Shown here: piece after piece, positions 44,315-53,236 of the stretch | Layout: every line of letters begins with the position of its first letter | Numbering within the stretch: the stretch's first letter is position 1 | From: QHXM01 sp032160165 | GTDB taxonomy: Bacteria; Acidobacteriota; Blastocatellia; Pyrinomonadales; Pyrinomonadaceae | Direction of reading: 5' to 3' | Assembly: GCA_032160165.1 (NCBI GenBank) | Contig: JAVHWA010000126.1 | Span: forward strand, 1-64,000 | Length of the DNA stretch: 64,000 bases | Made by a program: the position numbers and the translations under genes | The notes under the pieces: generated by a model | What the model was told of the DNA's origin: nothing | The model's input: the letters and a program-made list of their open reading frames with translations, nothing else | Databases searched by the model: none

Positions 44315-45442
44315 TCATAATCTTCTCACAAAGCATTTTCCCGGAAGCTGGCGAATCAGGTCACGCATCTCGAGCCCGAGAAGCGCGCTGGTCAACGCAG
44401 AGATGGAAAGGCCACTCTTCTCCGCCAGTGCATCTATGTGGACGGTCGCGTCGGTCGACAGCAGTTTCCAGATTGCGGCTTCGGATGAAGAGAGGCCGGC
44501 AGGCGTTAGTGATAATTGCTCCACCAGGCCACGCTCTCTCTTCGCCGGAGGTGGCGGTAAGAGTTCGGCAGCGATTTCAGGTGGGAGCTCAGATGCGACG
44601 TCCTGCCATTGCTGTACGAGCTTGGCGCCCGCGCCTTTGATCAGATAGTTAGTGCCAAAGGAATTTCGCGACGTGATATTGCCCGGCACTGCCCATACTT
44701 CCCGGTTCTGCTCCATCGCAAGCCTGGCGGTGATCAACGACCCGCTGTTCTCTGCCGCCTCGACCACCAACACACCAAGGCTCAAGCCGCTGATGACGCG
44801 ATTTCGATAAGGAAAGTTCTGCGGAGCGGGAGGAGTCTCGAGCGGAAACTCGGAAACAACGGCGCCTCCGCTATTCAGTATCTGTTCGACCAACTTGCGG
44901 TGATCGCGCGGATAGACCTCATCCAGGCCTGTGCCCATCACGCCAACCGTGCGGCCACCGGCTTCAAGAGCTCCTCTGTGGGCCGCGGCATCTATCCCGC
45001 GAGCCAACCCGGAAATTATCGTGACGCCTTTCTGCGCCAGATCGCGCGCCAGCATCGTGGCTGCGTTTTGACCATAAGTTGAACATCGCCGTGAACCGAC
45101 GATAGCAACACACGGCCTGTCCAAACATTCGCTCCACGCGCCCCGAACGTACAGCGTGATTGGCGGATCAAAGATCTCTCGCAGCATCGCGGGATAAACT
45201 CCATCGTCAAGCAGCAGGACGTCAACGCCGATCGCTCGCGCTCTTTCCAGTTCCTGTTCGGCCTTCTCAAAGAACTCGCGGGCGCGAATGCTTTCCACCG
45301 CTTCGGGAGGTAGGCGCAAGGCTTCGAGTTCCGCCCGCGTCGCTTCGAACACGGCCTCGGCACCGCCGAAGCGCTCGAGCAATTTGGCTGCTGCGCGCGG
45401 GCCAATACCCGGCGTCATATTCAACGCAATCCAGTCTTTCAT
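44315..45442 (-). CDS. dprA: DNA processing protein DprA
   Basis: A 375-residue DprA/Smf, which loads RecA on incoming single-stranded DNA in natural transformation. Helix-hairpin-helix-like N-terminus (LNMTPGIGPRAAAKLLERFG). The Rossmann-like core includes VAIVGSRRCSTYGQ, TIISGLARGIDAAAHRGALE, GTGLDEVYPRDHRKL and SGSLITARLAMEQNREVWAV. The C-terminal winged-helix (SGLSISALTSALLGLEMRDL) is complete here, whereas a decayed copy of it lies at 39666-39830. A heptamer array ends about 10 bases before the ATG, with no clear Shine-Dalgarno. Confidence 0.96.
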   Translation of the reverse strand: MKDWIALNMTPGIGPRAAAKLLERFGGAEAVFEATRAELEALRLPPEAVESIRAREFFEKAEQELERARAIGVDVLLLDDGVYPAMLREIFDPPITLYVRGAWSECLDRPCVAIVGSRRCSTYGQNAATMLARDLAQKGVTIISGLARGIDAAAHRGALEAGGRTVGVMGTGLDEVYPRDHRKLVEQILNSGGAVVSEFPLETPPAPQNFPYRNRVISGLSLGVLVVEAAENSGSLITARLAMEQNREVWAVPGNITSRNSFGTNYLIKGAGAKLVQQWQDVASELPPEIAAELLPPPPAKRERGLVEQLSLTPAGLSSSEAAIWKLLSTDATVHIDALAEKSGLSISALTSALLGLEMRDLIRQLPGKCFVRRL

Positions 45443-45452
45443 AAGAATAGTT

Positions 45453-45575
45453 GGCGGTGGGCAGTAAACAGTCGGCAGTGAGCACTAGGCAGTCTGCAGC
45501 AATAATTTCAGGCGCCTGGCTTCGGACATCTGGCATTATCTGCCAACTGCCCACTGCAAACTGCCAACTGTTTTC
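45453..45575. repeat. Heptamer hairpin array, unit GGCAGTN / CTGCCAA
   Basis: The left arm runs GGCAGTA, AACAGTC, GGCAGTG, then GGCAGTC. The right arm runs CTGCCAA, CTGCCCA, CTGCAAA, CTGCCAA, CTGTTTT and ends at the 3' end of the tRNA-Sec gene. The array fills the space between tRNA-Sec and dprA; both are on the minus strand. Confidence 0.85.
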
Positions 45576-45576
45576 G

Positions 45577-45675
45577 TGGCGGAGGCGTGTAGGAATCGAA
45601 CCTACCTAAGCATGCTCTCGCAGGCTCACAGACGGTTTTGAAGACCGGGCCGTTCACCAGAACAGATGCGCCTCC
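45577..45675 (-). tRNA. selC: Selenocysteine tRNA (UCA anticodon)
   Basis: A 99-base tRNA on the minus strand. Acceptor GGAGGCGC pairs with ACGCCTCC over 7 bases, with a C-A eighth pair, and CCA is encoded. D-arm CTGTTC-TGGT-GAACGG has the 6-base stem and 4-base loop that mark tRNA-Sec. The anticodon loop is CTTCAAA, anticodon TCA. A long variable arm follows, and the T-arm is GTAGG-TTCGATT-CCTAC. All these traits match bacterial SelC; an ordinary suppressor tRNA would not have the long D-stem or extra arm. selA, selB and selD are not in the window. Confidence 0.95.
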
Positions 45676-45682
45676 ACGTGTT

Positions 45683-45922
45683 TTTGGGTGGGACAAGAAC
45701 CTACGCGTGAGGCCGCCGTCTGTCAAGTAATGTTTCGTATCGATTAGCAGGCGTTCAGAGTTCGGCCTTTAGGCCGAGTCTTCCCGTTCTCGCACGGTAA
45801 AGCGTGAACTCTATACACCGGCTGACAGACGCTCAGAGTTCAGCCTTCAGGCTGTGTTTTCCGCCAGGACGTACGCCCTTCATCCCATCGCTTGACGAAC
45901 TCGCGATCGTCGCCTACTATTA
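45683..45922. repeat. Intergenic region with two REP-like hairpins
   Basis: Two related 27-base stretches each carry CAGAGTTC followed by a small palindrome: TCGGCCTTTAGGCCGA (45762-45777) and CAGCCTTCAGGCTG (45841-45854). They resemble the hairpin at 5826-5839. Such GGC-CTTCAG-type palindromes are common scattered repeats; their role is unknown. No gene is seen here. Confidence 0.55.
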
Positions 45923-45940
45923 TTCGAACGTACGTTCGAA
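45923..45940. promoter_or_regulatory. Perfect 18-bp palindrome, candidate TetR operator of the catabolic genes
   Basis: TTCGAACGTACGTTCGAA is perfectly self-complementary and lies 83 bases before the boxC start, in the region where that operon's promoter should be. Its size and CGAACG-type core resemble TetR-family sites of acyl-CoA and aryl-CoA operons. The TetR gene at 49.2 kb is the likely binder (inference). Confidence 0.7.
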
Positions 45941-46023
45941 CGACTCGAATCGCCGCTTGCACAGTAGCTTTGCAGCCGTATTTGCCCTGTGAGCCTGGTC
46001 GAAAGGGATGGGTTGGGTTCTGA

Positions 46024-47655
46024 ATGATTAATTTTGAGACTTCGCCGGACAGATACCGGCACTGGAAACTTGAGATAAACGGGCCTGTCGCCACTCTTTC
46101 CATGGACGTGCAGGAAGATGTGACGCTCGCCGAGGGCTACAAGCTAAAACTCAATTCGTACGATCTGGGTGTCGATATCGAGCTGGCCGATGCGGTGCAG
46201 CGCTTGCGATTCGAGCACCCGGAAGTTCGCGTAGTCGTAGTCACCAGTCTCAAGCCGCGTATCTTCTGCGCGGGCGCGAACATCTACATGCTGGGAACTT
46301 CGTCTCACGCTTTCAAAGTGAACTTCTGCAAGTTTACAAACGAAACGCGCTGCGCGATCGAAGACGCTTCCAGAAACTCGGGACAACGCTATCTCGCGGC
46401 GCTGAACGGGACGTCATCGGGCGGAGGTTACGAACTAGCAATTGCCTGCGATGAGATCTATCTGGTCGATGACGGTAACTCAGCAGTCTCGTTGCCCGAG
46501 GTTCCCTTGCTGGGAGTGCTGCCCGGCACAGGTGGATTGACGCGGTTGGTGGACAAACGAAAGATACGACGCGATCGCGCTGATGTCTTCTCGACTCTGG
46601 CGGAGGGCCTGAAAGGCAAACGCGCTAAAGACTGGGGACTGATCGACGACTACTTTGCCACCAGTAAGTTTCAGGAGCAGCTAGCCGCTCGAGTCAGCTC
46701 GCTGGTGGAAAGCAAAGCCGAGAAGAAAGCCGAGCGCGGGATCACTCTCAACCCGCTCCAGGTAGCAATTACAGATCAATCCAGGCAGTACAAATACGTT
46801 ACGTTGAATCTCAACCATGAAGCGCGCTGCGCCGACTTGACCGTGCGCGGGCCGGAAGCGGAGGCGCCCGAAACTATCGATGCGATTCTCGAGCTTGGCG
46901 ACTCGTATTGGTCACTCCAGGCTTATCGAGAATTGGATGATGCGTTGCTTCACTTGCGTCTCAATCAGCCTGAGATCGGATTGGTTTGTTTGCGCACCGC
47001 CGGTGAGATCGCAAACGTCCTCGCCCTGGATAAGATTCTTGAAAAGAACCGCCCCCACTGGTTCGTGCGCGAGGTCCTTCTTCATATGGCGCGTGTTCTT
47101 CGCCGCCTGGATTTGACGGCCAAGAGTTTCTTCGCTGTGATTGAACCCGGAAGCTGCTTCGCGGGCAACTTGCTTGAGCTCGCGCTGGCGGCCGACCGCA
47201 GCTACATGCTCAATTCGTCCGATGAAAAGGTAGAGATTGCGTTAAGCCAGTTAAACGCCGGCGCCTTCCCGATGAGCAACGGACTGACTCGTCTGCATTC
47301 CCGCTTTAGTGCGGAGCCTGAGAGAGTCGAAGAGCTTCTCGGCCTCGACAAACTAATTGACACCGCAGAGGCCGAGCAGCTCGGACTAATAACCTTCGCG
47401 CCTGATGAGCTCGATTGGGATGATGAAATACGCATGGCTATAGAAGAGCGGACATCTCTCTCGCCCGACGCCCTGACTGGTATGGAAGCTTCGCTCAGAT
47501 TCGGCGGACCGGAGACGCTGGACACCAAGATCTTCGGCCGCCTGACGGCGTGGCAGAACTGGATTTTCCAACGACCGAATGCGGTTGGCCCAGAGGGAGC
47601 GTTGACGAACTACGGTAAGCCCACGCAGCCACATTTTGACTATAAGAGGACGTGA
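46024..47655 (+). CDS. boxC: Benzoyl-CoA-dihydrodiol lyase (BoxC-type)
   Basis: A 543-residue crotonase-superfamily enzyme; BoxC opens the epoxide ring of 2,3-epoxybenzoyl-CoA, giving 3,4-dehydroadipyl-CoA semialdehyde and formate. Two crotonase-like halves are seen: the first has KPRIFCAGANIYML, LAALNGTSSGGGYELAIACD and LGVLPGTGGLTRL; the second half around EPGSCFAGNLLELALAADRS is more divergent. Length matches BoxC (about 550). Followed by boxB, as in other box clusters. First gene after the palindrome. Confidence 0.93.
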   Translation: MINFETSPDRYRHWKLEINGPVATLSMDVQEDVTLAEGYKLKLNSYDLGVDIELADAVQRLRFEHPEVRVVVVTSLKPRIFCAGANIYMLGTSSHAFKVNFCKFTNETRCAIEDASRNSGQRYLAALNGTSSGGGYELAIACDEIYLVDDGNSAVSLPEVPLLGVLPGTGGLTRLVDKRKIRRDRADVFSTLAEGLKGKRAKDWGLIDDYFATSKFQEQLAARVSSLVESKAEKKAERGITLNPLQVAITDQSRQYKYVTLNLNHEARCADLTVRGPEAEAPETIDAILELGDSYWSLQAYRELDDALLHLRLNQPEIGLVCLRTAGEIANVLALDKILEKNRPHWFVREVLLHMARVLRRLDLTAKSFFAVIEPGSCFAGNLLELALAADRSYMLNSSDEKVEIALSQLNAGAFPMSNGLTRLHSRFSAEPERVEELLGLDKLIDTAEAEQLGLITFAPDELDWDDEIRMAIEERTSLSPDALTGMEASLRFGGPETLDTKIFGRLTAWQNWIFQRPNAVGPEGALTNYGKPTQPHFDYKRT

Positions 47656-47744
47656 GGGGAGTAATAGGTAATGAGTGATAGGTGATAAGAGAACGACGCC
47701 GTTCCTCATCTCCTATTACTCATCCCCTCTCACTTATCACTGAT
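47656..47744. repeat. Heptamer hairpin array abutting the boxB start
   Basis: The left arm (about 47664-47690) has GTAATGA, GTGATAG, GTGATAA. The right arm is CTCATCT, CCTATTA, CTCATCC, then CTTATCA. The array fills the boxC-boxB gap and its right arm ends 4 bases before the boxB ATG. No Shine-Dalgarno is present. Confidence 0.85.
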
Positions 47745-49151
<1,407 letters not shown>

Positions 49152-49332
49152 GAATTGCGGATTGCGGATTTCTGAACTGAAGATGCTGTCGGGGACCCTT
49201 TGTTAAGGCGAGAGAACGTCATGAGACAAGAGCGCTCCAGCGAGGAGACACAAGCACTCAATCCGCAATCCGAAATCCGCCATCCACAATTGGCTCGTTC
49301 GCAATCCGAAATCCGCAATCCGCAATCTCCCG
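49152..49332. repeat. Heptamer array running into the TetR coding sequence, unit GATTGCG
   Basis: After the boxB stop comes a short left arm (ATTGCGGATTGCGGATTTC, about 49155-49173). The complementary arm (CAATCCG, AAATCCG type units) lies at about 49257-49328, inside the frame read as the TetR N-terminus. The in-frame GTG at 49332 falls just after the last unit. Confidence 0.75.
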
Positions 49333-49997
49333 TGTTCACCCGATACGATCAGAAGCTCGAGTTCATCCTGCGCACCAGCGCACGCATCTTCGCGGAAAAG
49401 GGTTATCACTCCACCACCATGCGTGATATCTCGCGCGAGACCCAGGCGAGCCTCGCAGGGCTGTATCACTATTGCCGCTCGAAGGAAGAACTCCTCTTCC
49501 TCATCCAGGACAATTGCTTTGGCCGAGTACTCGAGCGTTTGCAGCAACGGCTGGGAGAGACTGCCGACCCGATCGAGAAATTGCGCCTCGTTATTGAGAA
49601 CCATCTTTCGTTCTTCGCCGCCAACATGGCCGAGATGAAGGTCCTCTCACACGAAGCCGAATCGCTGGCGGGCGAAATGCACGAGCACGTCTCCGGCAAG
49701 AAACAGGACTACACCAGGCTGGTACGTGAGATCCTTTCCGGTGCGAAGCTGCCGCGCGGTTCGGGGACAGACGAAGTTGATTTGACGGTCGCGACCTATG
49801 CTCTCTTCGGAATGATGAACTGGATTTACAACTGGTACGACCCCGCCGGCAAGCTCTCCGTGAACGAACTGGTCGACAACATCACCCGTGTGTTTCTCTA
49901 CGGCTTCTTCGCGGAAAGTTCCAGCAACGCATCGGCCGTAACTTCAAATACCGAGGACGTTGGGCGGCTCAGCGTATGGCGGGCCCCGCAGAATTAG
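49221..49997 (+). CDS. TetR-family regulator of the catabolic genes
   Basis: A 258-residue regulator. Helix-turn-helix DNA-binding domain: LEFILRTSARIFAEKGYHST, then TMRDISRETQASLAGLYHYC. The C-terminal domain (LRLVIENHLSFFAANMAEMK, ATYALFGMMNWIYNWYDPAG) is typical of TetR proteins of the FadR/KstR2/PaaR type that sense CoA thioesters. The first 37 residues (NPQSEIR/HPQLARS units) come from heptamer repeats and are not family-like. By the pattern of other arrays, the true start may be GTG 49332, giving a normal 221 residues; I give 49221 because AAGGCGAG precedes it. Probable binder of the 45923 palindrome. Confidence 0.88.
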   Translation: MRQERSSEETQALNPQSEIRHPQLARSQSEIRNPQSPVFTRYDQKLEFILRTSARIFAEKGYHSTTMRDISRETQASLAGLYHYCRSKEELLFLIQDNCFGRVLERLQQRLGETADPIEKLRLVIENHLSFFAANMAEMKVLSHEAESLAGEMHEHVSGKKQDYTRLVREILSGAKLPRGSGTDEVDLTVATYALFGMMNWIYNWYDPAGKLSVNELVDNITRVFLYGFFAESSSNASAVTSNTEDVGRLSVWRAPQN

Positions 49998-50074
49998 GTC
50001 CTCAACAAAACACTCGACACAAAGTTAAGTCGATCGACCTTTTCAAAAGTTAGCACGGACGTTTAGGAGCAAAC

Positions 50075-50905
50075 ATGGCGGAAGCGAAAGCTCAGAATGC
50101 ACCGGAAGCGAGCGAGACGCTCGTCCTTTATCGAACAGAGGATGGAATCGCAATCGTTACACTCAACGATCCTCCGTCTAATACCTACAGCTACGAGATG
50201 ATGAAGCAGCTTGACGAAGCGATCCTGAAGGCGCGTATGGACGATAGCGTTCATGTCATCATCATCACGGGGCAGGGCGAGAAGTTTTTCTGCGCCGGTG
50301 CGAATATCCAAATGCTCTCCACTGTCACGCCGGAGTTCAAATACTATTTCTGCCTTCACGCCAACGAAACGCTCTCTCGGCTCGAACAGACGCCCAAGCT
50401 TGTGATCGCGGCGATCAACGGCCATTGCGTCGGAGGGGGGCTTGAAGTCGCCATGGCGGCGGACATTCGTCTCGCTCGAAAAGGCGCGGGGAAGATGGGA
50501 TTGCCGGAGGTGAGCCTCGGAGTTCTCCCTGGAACCGGCGGCACGCAGCGTCTCGTCCGCTTTGTGGGCAAGTCGCGTGCGATCGAGTTGATGGCCACCG
50601 GCGAGTTGTTCGACTTCGAAAAGGGTTTAGAGCTTGGCCTGGTCAATCATGTCTACCAGACAGAAACACATGATCAGTTTATGGCGCGGGTGCTAGAATA
50701 CGCCCGACAGTTTACTTTACCGGACAAGGCCACGCGTGCCGTCGGCCGCATCAAGCGCAGCGTTCAGACAGGGGCCGAGATTCCCTTTGAATCTGCTCTT
50801 GCCTTGGAGCGGGAACTTCAACAGCAGCTCTTTCAATCCGAAGACGCGAAAGAAGGCCTGGACGCATACGTCAACAAACGCAAACCGCGATTTAGAGGCA
50901 AATAG
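50075..50905 (+). CDS. Enoyl-CoA hydratase (both catalytic Glu present)
   Basis: A 276-residue crotonase. The two catalytic glutamates of true hydratases are present: GGGLEVAMAAD and GLPEVSLGVLPGTGGTQRLV. The oxyanion-hole segment FFCAGANIQML is intact. TTAGGAGCAAAC gives a strong ribosome site, unlike its array-preceded neighbours. Expected to hydrate an enoyl-CoA in the aryl-CoA or dicarboxylyl-CoA branch. Confidence 0.92.
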   Translation: MAEAKAQNAPEASETLVLYRTEDGIAIVTLNDPPSNTYSYEMMKQLDEAILKARMDDSVHVIIITGQGEKFFCAGANIQMLSTVTPEFKYYFCLHANETLSRLEQTPKLVIAAINGHCVGGGLEVAMAADIRLARKGAGKMGLPEVSLGVLPGTGGTQRLVRFVGKSRAIELMATGELFDFEKGLELGLVNHVYQTETHDQFMARVLEYARQFTLPDKATRAVGRIKRSVQTGAEIPFESALALERELQQQLFQSEDAKEGLDAYVNKRKPRFRGK

Positions 50906-50977
50906 TAAACGGTAAATAGTGAATGGTAAAAAGCCGTTCATCGATTCACCATTTACGATTTACCATTCACAGATCTT
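50906..50977. repeat. Heptamer hairpin array, unit GGTAAAT / TTTACCA
   Basis: Left arm AAACGGT, AAATAGT, GAATGGT; right arm TTCACCA, TTTACGA, TTTACCA, TTCACAG. It occupies the whole gap between two crotonase genes and ends 5 bases before the second gene's ATG. Confidence 0.85.
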
Positions 50978-51757
50978 ATGTACGACAACATCACCGTCAC
51001 TCTCGATTCCGGCATTGTCACCATCACGCTCGATCGTCCCGAAAAGCTGAATGCGTTCGCCGGACACATGAGACGAGATCTGGCGGAGGCGCTGGAACAC
51101 GCGGCCAGCGACCGCTCGGCACGCGTGGTGGTGATTACCGGCGCGGGACGGGGTTTCTGCGCGGGCGCCGATGTGAAGTACATGGCCGAGTTGATGGAAC
51201 GGCAGGACGTGGAAGAATTCAAACGTCTGCTTGGTGCCGGACGACGCGTGCTAACTGCGATTCGCGAAATGTCAAAGCCGGTCATCGCATCGATCAACGG
51301 TCCGGCCTATGGCGCCGGTTTCAACCTTGCTCTCGCCTGCGACATGAGAATCGCTTCGGAGTCGGCTACCTTCAGTCAATCGTTCGTCAAAGTAGGATTG
51401 CATCCCGATTGGGGCGGAACATATCTCCTTCCCCGCGCTGTACCGACCAATATCGCATGCGAGATGTTTTTTCTCGGCGATGCCTTTGATGCGAAGAAGG
51501 CGCTCCACTTCGGTTTGGTTAATAGCGTCGTCGCAGACGTGGAGCTTGTGACAGAGACTCGCAAACTGGCCGAACGGTTGCGCGCGGCGCCCTACGCTTC
51601 GATAGCCGCAGCCAAGCACGCGGTATACGCGAGCGAGTCGAGCAGTCTCGAGCGCATGCTGCAATACGAGACGGAAGCGCAATTGCAATGCTTTCAGTCG
51701 CAGGAAGCCAGAGAACGCGTCCGCGCTTTTCTTGAAAGACGGGAACCGCGGGGCTAG
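50978..51757 (+). CDS. Crotonase-family isomerase/hydratase (lacking both hydratase Glu)
   Basis: A 259-residue crotonase with the oxyanion region RGFCAGADVKYM and a clean core (INGPAYGAGFNLALACDMRI). The positions of both catalytic glutamates are taken by Asn (GAGFNLAL) and by a non-acidic stretch (SQSFVKVGLHPDWGG). A simple hydratase is therefore unlikely; PaaG-like isomerisation or ring-opening is more plausible. Array-preceded, without a Shine-Dalgarno. Part of the same run as the upstream hydratase. Confidence 0.87.
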   Translation: MYDNITVTLDSGIVTITLDRPEKLNAFAGHMRRDLAEALEHAASDRSARVVVITGAGRGFCAGADVKYMAELMERQDVEEFKRLLGAGRRVLTAIREMSKPVIASINGPAYGAGFNLALACDMRIASESATFSQSFVKVGLHPDWGGTYLLPRAVPTNIACEMFFLGDAFDAKKALHFGLVNSVVADVELVTETRKLAERLRAAPYASIAAAKHAVYASESSSLERMLQYETEAQLQCFQSQEARERVRAFLERREPRG

Positions 51758-51889
51758 TCCAAGGTCCAAGGTCCAAAGTCCAAAGGTCCGCCTCGGAACC
51801 GCCCGCGTCGAAATCAGACCTTGCTCCTCGGTACCGAACATCGAACCTTGAACGTTTTCTGACATTGGACATTGGACCTTGGACAACCG
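51758..51889. repeat. Heptamer hairpin array, unit GTCCAAG / TTGGACN
   Basis: The left arm reads GTCCAAG, GTCCAAG, GTCCAAA, GTCCAAA. The right arm reads ATTGGAC, ATTGGAC, CTTGGAC. Together they take up almost the whole gap between the crotonase and the SDR gene; the right arm ends about 5 bases before the GTG start. Confidence 0.85.
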
Positions 51890-52669
51890 GTGAAACTCAA
51901 AAATCGAATCGCACTAGTAACCGGCGGCGGACGCGGCATCGGTCGCGCCATTGCGGCAGCTCTTGCTTCTGAGGGCGCGGCTGTGGCCGTAGTCGCGCGA
52001 ACCGAAAGCGAAGTTGCCGGCGTTGCGCAGGAGTTGAGAGATGGATCTGGTTTTCCGGCGATGCACGCAGTCTGTGATGTCTCGGACCGGGAAAGCGTCG
52101 AGATCGCTTTGGCCGATGTCAGAGAGCGGCTGGGCCCGATCGACATTTTGGTCAACAACGCGGGCGTGGCCGAGAGTGCTCCGCTCATCAAGACCAGCGA
52201 TGAGCTTTGGCAGCGTCATCTAAACATTAATTTGACGGGGACATTCTACTTCATGCGGTCGGTTGTGCCCTCGATGATCGAGCGTGGCTGGGGTCGCATA
52301 ATCAATGTCGCTTCTATCGCGGGCAAAACAGGCGCGCCCTATATCTCCGCCTATTCCGCTTCCAAACACGGAGTGCTTGGTTTGACGCGCGCTGTCGCGC
52401 TGGAGGTCGCAACCAGGGGCGTTACTGTGAACGCGATATGTCCTGGCTACGTTGATACCGACATGACGGAGCGCGCGATTGAAAACATCACCTCCAGGAC
52501 GGGCAAGTCCCCGGTTGAAGCACGTTCTGTGCTCGAACAGATGAGTCCGCAACAGCGTCTGGTCACGTCCGAGGAAGTCGCCGCTCTCGCATTGTTGCTT
52601 TCGTCTGAAGAAGGACGCGGCATCAACGGTCAGGCGATTAATGTCGACGGTGGCAGCGTGCTGTTTTAG
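51890..52669 (+). CDS. SDR-family 3-hydroxyacyl-CoA dehydrogenase/oxidoreductase
   Basis: A 259-residue short-chain dehydrogenase: TGGGRGIG for NAD(P), NNAG, and the catalytic Ser/Tyr/Lys in NVASIAGKTGAPYISAYSASKHG-type context (Ser, Tyr, Lys all present). In aerobic aryl-CoA clusters such enzymes oxidise the 3-hydroxyacyl-CoA from the hydratase. I use GTG 51890; a TTG at 51872 lies inside the array. Confidence 0.9.
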   Translation: MKLKNRIALVTGGGRGIGRAIAAALASEGAAVAVVARTESEVAGVAQELRDGSGFPAMHAVCDVSDRESVEIALADVRERLGPIDILVNNAGVAESAPLIKTSDELWQRHLNINLTGTFYFMRSVVPSMIERGWGRIINVASIAGKTGAPYISAYSASKHGVLGLTRAVALEVATRGVTVNAICPGYVDTDMTERAIENITSRTGKSPVEARSVLEQMSPQQRLVTSEEVAALALLLSSEEGRGINGQAINVDGGSVLF

Positions 52670-52763
52670 ATAGTTTTAAATGATGAATTGTGAGTTATGA
52701 ATTTTGCGACAACTCGAAACTCATGACTCAAAACTTAAAACTCGAAACTCGAAACTTTTTTCA
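52670..52763. repeat. Heptamer hairpin array, unit ACTCGAA
   Basis: Left part GAATTGTGAGTTATGAATTT is short; the other arm is a run ACTCGAA, ACTCATG, ACTCAAA, ACTTAAA, ACTCGAA, ACTCGAA ending about 6 bases before the RidA ATG. An apparent N-terminal extension of RidA in the same frame is just this array translated. Confidence 0.8.
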
Positions 52764-53177
52764 ATGTCGCTCAAACTAATCAATCCGGAAACCCTCGGTT
52801 CGCCTCGCGGTTACTCAAACGGCGTGCTCGCTCCAACGGGCGGTCAGCTGCTGTTCATAGCGGGACAGATCGGATGGGACGAACACCAAAAGTTGATCAG
52901 CGCCGACTTCGTTGATCAATTTGGCCGCGCACTTGCGAACGTGGTCGAGGTCGTCACTGCGGCCGGCGGGAACGCTGACCAGATTGCGCGCCTGCTGATT
53001 TATGTTACCGATAAGAACGAGTATCTTGCGCGAATTGCCGAGGTCGGAGAAAGTTATCGCGCTCACATGGGACGCCACTATCCCGCCATGGCACTTGTCG
53101 AGATCAAAGGGCTGGTGGAAATCGGCGCGAAGGTCGAGATCGAGGGCATCGCGGTAATTACGGCTCACTCCAGTTAG
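52764..53177 (+). CDS. RidA/YjgF-family imine/enamine deaminase-like protein
   Basis: A 137-residue protein; typical segments are GYSNGVLAPTGGQLLFIAGQ and GRALANVVEVVTAAGGNADQ. The Arg used by canonical RidA near the C-terminus appears replaced (MALVEIKGLVEIGAKVEI), so this is a divergent subfamily. RidA-like proteins sit in aryl-CoA and 2-aminomuconate pathways, where they help to release ammonia from an amino-ene intermediate; that role would suit an anthranilate-derived pathway here (inference). Confidence 0.85.
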   Translation: MSLKLINPETLGSPRGYSNGVLAPTGGQLLFIAGQIGWDEHQKLISADFVDQFGRALANVVEVVTAAGGNADQIARLLIYVTDKNEYLARIAEVGESYRAHMGRHYPAMALVEIKGLVEIGAKVEIEGIAVITAHSS

Positions 53178-53236
53178 ATCCGTTCGTCGAGCCTCCGCGA
53201 TCGATAGGGTCGTTTCAACTCTTTTTCAAACATCGT

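Noticed and set aside
45577..45675. Ordinary nonsense-suppressor or tRNA-Ser
   Set aside because: The 6-bp D-stem, long variable arm and UCA anticodon together are specific for selenocysteine tRNA.
52704..52763. N-terminal extension of RidA
   Set aside because: It is translated heptamer repeat, unlike the family; the ATG at 52764 fits RidA.
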